From Alphaproteobacteria bacterium UBA6038 (GTDB lineage: Bacteria > Pseudomonadota > Alphaproteobacteria > Micropepsales > Micropepsaceae): a DNA stretch of 18,053 nucleotides. Both the position numbers and the translations under genes were made by a program. The stretch lies in NCBI GenBank assembly GCA_002429315.1, contig DIZC01000081.1:1-18053 (forward strand). The letters are read 5' to 3'. Positions 14,534 to 18,053 of the stretch are shown piece after piece; the stretch's first letter is position 1, and every line of letters starts with the position of its first letter. Under the pieces are notes generated by a model. It was not told the DNA's origin. It saw only the letters and a list, made by a program, of their open reading frames with translations, and did not search any database.

Positions 14534-15465
14534 ACTGGATCACCAATTTTGTCCGCCCCCGGATCAAGAGCCTGATGGCCGGACGCGGCAGCGGCACGCC
14601 GGAGAATCTTTGGAAAAAGTGCCCCTCCTGCGGCGAGATGATATTTCATCGCGATCTCCAAGCGGCTCAAAATGTGTGTCCTCGATGCGGCCATCACCTG
14701 CGTATCGGACCGGCGCAGCGTTTCCAGGCGATTTTCGATAACGGCGCTTGTGAAGAGCTGCCGCAACCGGAAGTGCCGCAGGACCCTCTGCGCTTTCGCG
14801 ATGAGCGCAAATACCCCGACCGCCTGAAAGATGCCCGTGCCAAGACCGGCCGGAAGGAAGCTCTGGCCGCAGCCCGCGGCACCCTTGACGGCACACCGGT
14901 CATGATCGCAGTGCAGTCGTTCGATTTTCTCGGCGGCTCGCTCGGCATGGGTGTGGGCGAGGGACTGGTGCAGGCGATGCAGGCGGCGGTGGAGGAGCGG
15001 CGGCCATTCATTCTGTTCGTTGCTTCCGGCGGGGCGCGCATGCAGGAGGGCATCCTCTCTTTGATGCAGATGCCGCGCGCGACCATTGGCGTCGACATGT
15101 TGCACGAAGCGGGGCTGCCCTACATTGTGGTCCTGACCGATCCCACCACCGGGGGCGTTAGTGCCTCCTATGCGATGCTGGGCGACGTGCAGATCGCCGA
15201 ACCAGGCGCTCTGATCGGTTTCACTGGACAGCGGGTCATTGAACAAACCATCCGCGAAAAATTGCCGGAGGGGTTTCAGCGCGCCGAATATCTGCTGGAT
15301 CACGGCATGGTGGACATGGTGGTCCAGCGCCACGATTTGCGCGAAACGCTTTCGCGGCTGGTGCACTTGATGACCAACCGGCCCAAGCCGAAGACAAAGG
15401 TTGCGCCGCCCACGATCACAGCAATGGTAGTTAACACAGCCCCTCGACTGGCGCCTCCGGCATGA
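14530..15465 (+). CDS. accD: Acetyl-CoA carboxylase carboxyltransferase subunit beta
   Basis: A 311-aa beta subunit of the AccA2-AccD2 carboxyltransferase, which moves the carboxyl group from biotin to acetyl-CoA to form malonyl-CoA for fatty-acid synthesis. The N-terminal zinc ribbon is complete: C31-x2-C34 and C50-x2-C53 (KCPSCGE and VCPRCGHH). The crotonase-fold core has FLGGSLGMGVGEGL, the oxyanion-hole region FVASGGARMQEG and TGGVSASYAMLGD. The C-terminal 25 or so residues (PKTKVAPPTITAMVVNTA) are low-complexity and variable. It starts at an ATGA overlap with trpA and ends in an ATGA overlap with folC. Linkage of accD and folC behind trpA is a known alphaproteobacterial arrangement. Confidence 0.97.
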   Translation: MNWITNFVRPRIKSLMAGRGSGTPENLWKKCPSCGEMIFHRDLQAAQNVCPRCGHHLRIGPAQRFQAIFDNGACEELPQPEVPQDPLRFRDERKYPDRLKDARAKTGRKEALAAARGTLDGTPVMIAVQSFDFLGGSLGMGVGEGLVQAMQAAVEERRPFILFVASGGARMQEGILSLMQMPRATIGVDMLHEAGLPYIVVLTDPTTGGVSASYAMLGDVQIAEPGALIGFTGQRVIEQTIREKLPEGFQRAEYLLDHGMVDMVVQRHDLRETLSRLVHLMTNRPKPKTKVAPPTITAMVVNTAPRLAPPA

Positions 15466-16784
15466 GCGTTTCCGCCGGAACCGACGCCATTCTGGACCGG
15501 CTGCTGGCGCTTCATCCTAAAAGAATCGATCTGGTCCTCGATCGCATTCAGCGTCTGCTGGCGTGGCTCGGTCATCCGGAAGACAAGCTGCCGCCGGTCA
15601 TTCACGTTGCCGGCACCAACGGCAAGGGCTCGGTCTGCGCATTCGCGCGCGCCATTCTCGAGGCGCAGGGGCTTCGGATTCACGTGTATACCTCTCCCCA
15701 CCTGGTCCGCTTTCATGAACGGATTCGTCTCGCCGGTTCGCTGATTTCGGAAGAAGAGTTGAGCGATGTGCTGGAGGAGTGCGATATCGCGAACGCCGGC
15801 GCGCCGATCACCTTTTTCGAGATTACCACCGCCGCGGCACTGCTGGCTTTCTCGCGCCATCCTGCCGATGCTCTGATCCTGGAAGTCGGGCTCGGCGGAA
15901 GGCTGGATGCGACCAACGTCATCCGCCGGCCTGCGGTGAGTGTCATCACGCCGGTGGGGCTCGATCATCAGGAATTCCTTGGAGTCGAACTCACTGGCAT
16001 CGCCGCGGAGAAGGCCGGCATTATCAAGCCGGGGGTGCCGGTTGTGGTTGGCCCGCAGGAGGATCAGGCGCGCGATGTAATCGAACGCACGGCAGATTCC
16101 CTGTCGGCACCGGTTGCCTTCTCTGGCCAGGATTTCTTCGCGTATGCCGAGCGGGGCCGCATGGTCTATCAGGACGAAAACGGCTTGCTCGATCTGCCAT
16201 TGCCGCGACTGCGAGGTCCGCACCAGATCGAGAATGCGGGAACCGCGATCGCCGCGCTGCGCTACGCGCGGCGCAATTGGGCAAGAGAGAACGGAATCGA
16301 GCATGGGCTGCGCCGCGTCGAATGGCCGGCGCGACTGCAAAGATTGACGCGGGGACCGCTGGTCGCACTGGCACCGGAGGGTGCAGAGGTGTGGCTCGAC
16401 GGCGGCCACAATCCGCACGCGGCGCACGCGATCGCACAGGCTTTGGCGGATTTCGAGGAGCGTTCGGAGAAGCCGCTTTATCTGATCTGCGGCATGCTGA
16501 AGACGAAGGATGCGGAGGGTTTCTTCGCGCCGTTTCGCGGGCTGGCGCGCCACGTCACCACCATCACCATCACCATACCCGGCGAGGCCGCGAGCCGCGG
16601 CGGGGGCGAACTTTACGACGCGGCGCGGAAGACGGGACTCGAGGCAAGCCCGGCCGACGATCTCGAAGATGCCATGATGCAGGTGTCTGGCTGGGCGCGC
16701 GGGCGCCCAGGCGAAGGTCCGCCGCGCATCCTCATCTGCGGTTCGCTGTATCTCGCGGGCGCCGTGCTGGCCGAGAATTCTTGA
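15462..16784 (+). CDS. folC: Bifunctional folylpolyglutamate synthase/dihydrofolate synthase
   Basis: A 440-aa Mur-ligase-fold enzyme that adds glutamate to dihydropteroate and then extends the polyglutamate tail of folates, using ATP. The P-loop is HVAGTNGKGSVCAF (48-61), followed by YTSPHLVRFHERIRL. ILEVGLGGRLDATNV and TPVGLDHQEFLG carry the Mur-type metal and ATP contacts. WLDGGHNPHA begins the C-terminal domain, which ends with LICGSLYLAGAVL. Length matches the family. It overlaps accD by 4 nt and is the last gene of the operon; its stop is only 2 nt from the stop of the convergent GIN-like gene, with no terminator hairpin between them. A small CACCAT-type repeat at about 16555-16576 encodes the TTITITI strand. 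Confidence 0.96.
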   Translation: MSVSAGTDAILDRLLALHPKRIDLVLDRIQRLLAWLGHPEDKLPPVIHVAGTNGKGSVCAFARAILEAQGLRIHVYTSPHLVRFHERIRLAGSLISEEELSDVLEECDIANAGAPITFFEITTAAALLAFSRHPADALILEVGLGGRLDATNVIRRPAVSVITPVGLDHQEFLGVELTGIAAEKAGIIKPGVPVVVGPQEDQARDVIERTADSLSAPVAFSGQDFFAYAERGRMVYQDENGLLDLPLPRLRGPHQIENAGTAIAALRYARRNWARENGIEHGLRRVEWPARLQRLTRGPLVALAPEGAEVWLDGGHNPHAAHAIAQALADFEERSEKPLYLICGMLKTKDAEGFFAPFRGLARHVTTITITIPGEAASRGGGELYDAARKTGLEASPADDLEDAMMQVSGWARGRPGEGPPRILICGSLYLAGAVLAENS

Positions 16785-16786
16785 CC

Positions 16787-17365
16787 TTATCCGCCTTTGC
16801 TGACGTTGCCGCCGCCATCGATTGCCGAGGTCACGGCAGGATCGCCCCAGTAGCGGATATCCCCGCCGCCATCTACCGCGGCCTCAAGTCGTCGTTCTGC
16901 TCTCAACCGGATCGCGCCGCCGCCACTGACAGCGGCCGAGGCTTTTGCAGCGTCGATGGACCGCACGTCGATATCGCCGCCGCCCTCCACAGCCGCGGCG
17001 AGCGAACCCTGACGTCCGAATCCTGGGCCACTTTCGATTTTGCCGCCGCCGGAAACGGCCACGCCGTCGATTGTCGGCGTGACGATTTCCACTTCCAGAC
17101 TGTATTGCGGCGGGCAATCCTCGTTACAGGCGTCGACCACGAGTTGGCCGGGATTGCCACGCTCGTGTGTGAAATGGGTGTAGCGCGTACTGCCCTTCAG
17201 CAGAACCACGCGCTGCTCAGCGCCGTGGCGGAGGAATACATGACCGCCGCCTCTCAGTTCGACAGAGCGGAACGGCGGTACTGACACCGGCTCCGCATGA
17301 GCTGCGGCCGACAGCATGGCTTCGGCGATGAAGGCAGGCAGCAGAAGACGCGAAGCGAAGGACAT
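16787..17365 (-). CDS. Secreted DUF2807/GIN-domain-like protein
   Basis: A 192-aa exported protein with a signal peptide (MSFASRLLLPAFIAEAMLSA, cleavage probably after AHA at about 24). The mature part opens FRSVELRGGGHVFLRHGAEQ, the pattern of the putative auto-transporter adhesin head GIN domain (DUF2807). A glycine ladder then repeats: GGG-x-I/V at residues 106, 128, 148, 166 and 184, each inside VSGGGKI-, VEGGGDI- or DGGGNV-like strands. This fits a single-stranded beta-helix built of rungs of 18-22 residues. C80 and C84 (CNEDC) could form a disulphide. GGGGAG-like sequence lies 7 nt before the ATG. It is convergent with folC. The function is unknown; envelope or adhesion roles are only guesses. 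It takes the place where some relatives carry trxA after folC. Confidence 0.82.
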   Translation of the reverse strand: MSFASRLLLPAFIAEAMLSAAAHAEPVSVPPFRSVELRGGGHVFLRHGAEQRVVLLKGSTRYTHFTHERGNPGQLVVDACNEDCPPQYSLEVEIVTPTIDGVAVSGGGKIESGPGFGRQGSLAAAVEGGGDIDVRSIDAAKASAAVSGGGAIRLRAERRLEAAVDGGGDIRYWGDPAVTSAIDGGGNVSKGG

Positions 17366-17410
17366 GGTGAACTCCCCTGCACAATCTGCCGGAAAGGTAA
17401 GCGGTCTTTG

Positions 17411-17734
17411 CTAGTTTTCCCGCATACGCTGGTGGCAAACGGGCCATGCTTTCGGCAAAAACCGCGGTTTCATTGGACCTTTGCGAAGTAGCCGAACTAG
17501 CCGACGGATCGGCCTACGAAAGCTACCGCATTTTACCCGTTCCCACTCGAATTTCAGAATGCTGCGGGCGAGTGCGACCATCTCTTCCACTGCGGCTTCC
17601 TTCGGCACGCGGTCTGTTACTCGCATGAGCCCGCTTAGCTTGTCGCGCAATTGATGTGAGTTTCCTGAACCGGGTTCAGACGACGGACGATGCGCCAGTA
17701 AACGAATAGAATGCGCATCTTTGCCGTGCTGCAT
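17411..17734 (-). CDS. Uncertain small ORF, possibly conserved in its middle
   Basis: The 107-aa frame contains a plausible helical core, LRDKLSGLMRVTDRVPKEAA followed by VEEMVALARSILKFEWERVK. This resembles small rhizobial-type hypothetical proteins as I remember them. The flanks look less convincing: there is no ribosome site before the first ATG, and the Arg-rich tail reads like read-through of noncoding DNA. The true gene may begin internally, or this may be a remnant with a frameshift near its 3' end. It is upstream of, and on the same strand as, the GIN-like gene. Confidence 0.33.
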   Translation of the reverse strand: MQHGKDAHSIRLLAHRPSSEPGSGNSHQLRDKLSGLMRVTDRVPKEAAVEEMVALARSILKFEWERVKCGSFRRPIRRLVRLLRKGPMKPRFLPKAWPVCHQRMREN

Positions 17735-17802
17735 ACAGGGCGATAGACTCGCCTGTGGCGGCGGTTAGAGCGGCTATCGTGGCAAGAGGCGAGGAAGAAG
17801 AA

Positions 17803-17988
17803 ATGACGATCAACGATTTACCCGCGATCATGGGAACAGTTCTGATTGTTGCCGGGCTCGCGCTAGTGGGCATTTCCACATGGTCCCGTGCCAAGGGGAA
17901 TGAAAAGACCACTCAGGCCGGGGCGCTCATCATTGTGGTCGGCGCATTCCTCTTGGGGCTGTCGATATTCGTACCCCCCGCAAAATAG
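17803..17988 (+). CDS. Small two-helix membrane protein
   Basis: A 61-aa protein with two hydrophobic helices, about residues 9-24 (IMGTVLIVAGLALVGI) and 36-55 (AGALIIVVGAFLLGLSIFVP). They are joined by a short basic/polar loop (STWSRAKGNEKTTQ), so both termini probably lie on the same side of the inner membrane. The ATG at 17803 follows GAGGAAGAA closely; the ORF could be opened at 17755, but that would add a non-helical acidic segment covering the ribosome site. No family is recognised with confidence. The last 65 nt of the window after it hold nothing recognisable. Confidence 0.65.
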   Translation: MTINDLPAIMGTVLIVAGLALVGISTWSRAKGNEKTTQAGALIIVVGAFLLGLSIFVPPAK

Positions 17989-18053
17989 GACTCACGGCCG
18001 CACCCATTCCAATTAGGGCACTACCAAACTGCGCTAGAGCGTGACTCGGGTTT

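Noticed and set aside
15300..16553. 417-aa minus-strand frame opposite folC
   Set aside because: Antisense shadow; Arg/His/Gln-rich with no recognisable motif, while folC motifs are complete on the other strand.
16555..16577. CACCAT tandem repeat as a phase-variable tract
   Set aside because: Only about three units, and a hexamer change would keep the frame, so no on/off switching of folC is expected.
15779..17284. 501-aa plus-strand frame with a His8 run, across folC and the GIN-like gene
   Set aside because: It is an out-of-frame shadow of folC and antisense to the GIN-like gene. The His run comes from the CACCAT repeat that encodes TTITITI in folC.

Overview
The window reads as chromosomal DNA of a GC-rich alphaproteobacterium. 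The main evidence is the core block ihfB-pyrF-trpF-trpB-trpA-accD-folC (10733-16784, + strand), a gene order typical of that class. A MucR/Ros-type regulator and a FixK/Fnr-like regulator with matching boxes point the same way. I cannot name the genus. No rRNA, tRNA, CRISPR array or intact insertion sequence was seen.

Layout. (1) 1-4400 looks like accessory DNA. A 952-aa secreted beta-helix protein (minus strand, less GC-rich than the rest) is followed by a decayed coding stretch (about 3374-3697) and a secreted CAP-domain protein (minus). (2) 4593-6195 holds a possible 44-aa membrane peptide, a palindromic putative operator, a PimC-like acyl-CoA dehydrogenase and a strong bidirectional terminator. 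(3) 6228-9512 is a stress/low-oxygen-looking cluster: hsp20 (minus), then a divergent DUF3775 gene and a pyridoxamine-phosphate-oxidase-fold gene (plus), then a tandem UspA gene and a Crp/Fnr regulator (both minus). FNR/FixK-type boxes lie upstream of hsp20 and of the UspA gene, so the local regulator is a plausible controller of both. (4) 9640-10158 is a MucR-like gene whose -10 box is overlapped by a perfect 16-bp palindrome. (5) 10733-16784 is the compact housekeeping operon. It covers nucleoid architecture (IHF beta), UMP synthesis (PyrF), the last tryptophan steps (TrpF, TrpB, TrpA), malonyl-CoA formation (AccD) and folate polyglutamylation (FolC), with four successive 4-nt stop/start overlaps from trpF to folC. 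(6) 16787-18053 has a secreted DUF2807/GIN-like protein convergent with folC, an uncertain small ORF and a 61-aa two-helix membrane protein.

The most interesting signals are four. The hsp20 and usp promoters share a FixK-like layout. The MucR homologue has lost three of the four usual zinc ligands. The acyl-CoA dehydrogenase lacks glutamate at both usual catalytic-base positions. The large exported beta-helix protein carries duplicated modules and a segment resembling phage tail-fibre proteins. All functional statements come from reading the sequence and remembered family features; no database search was run.
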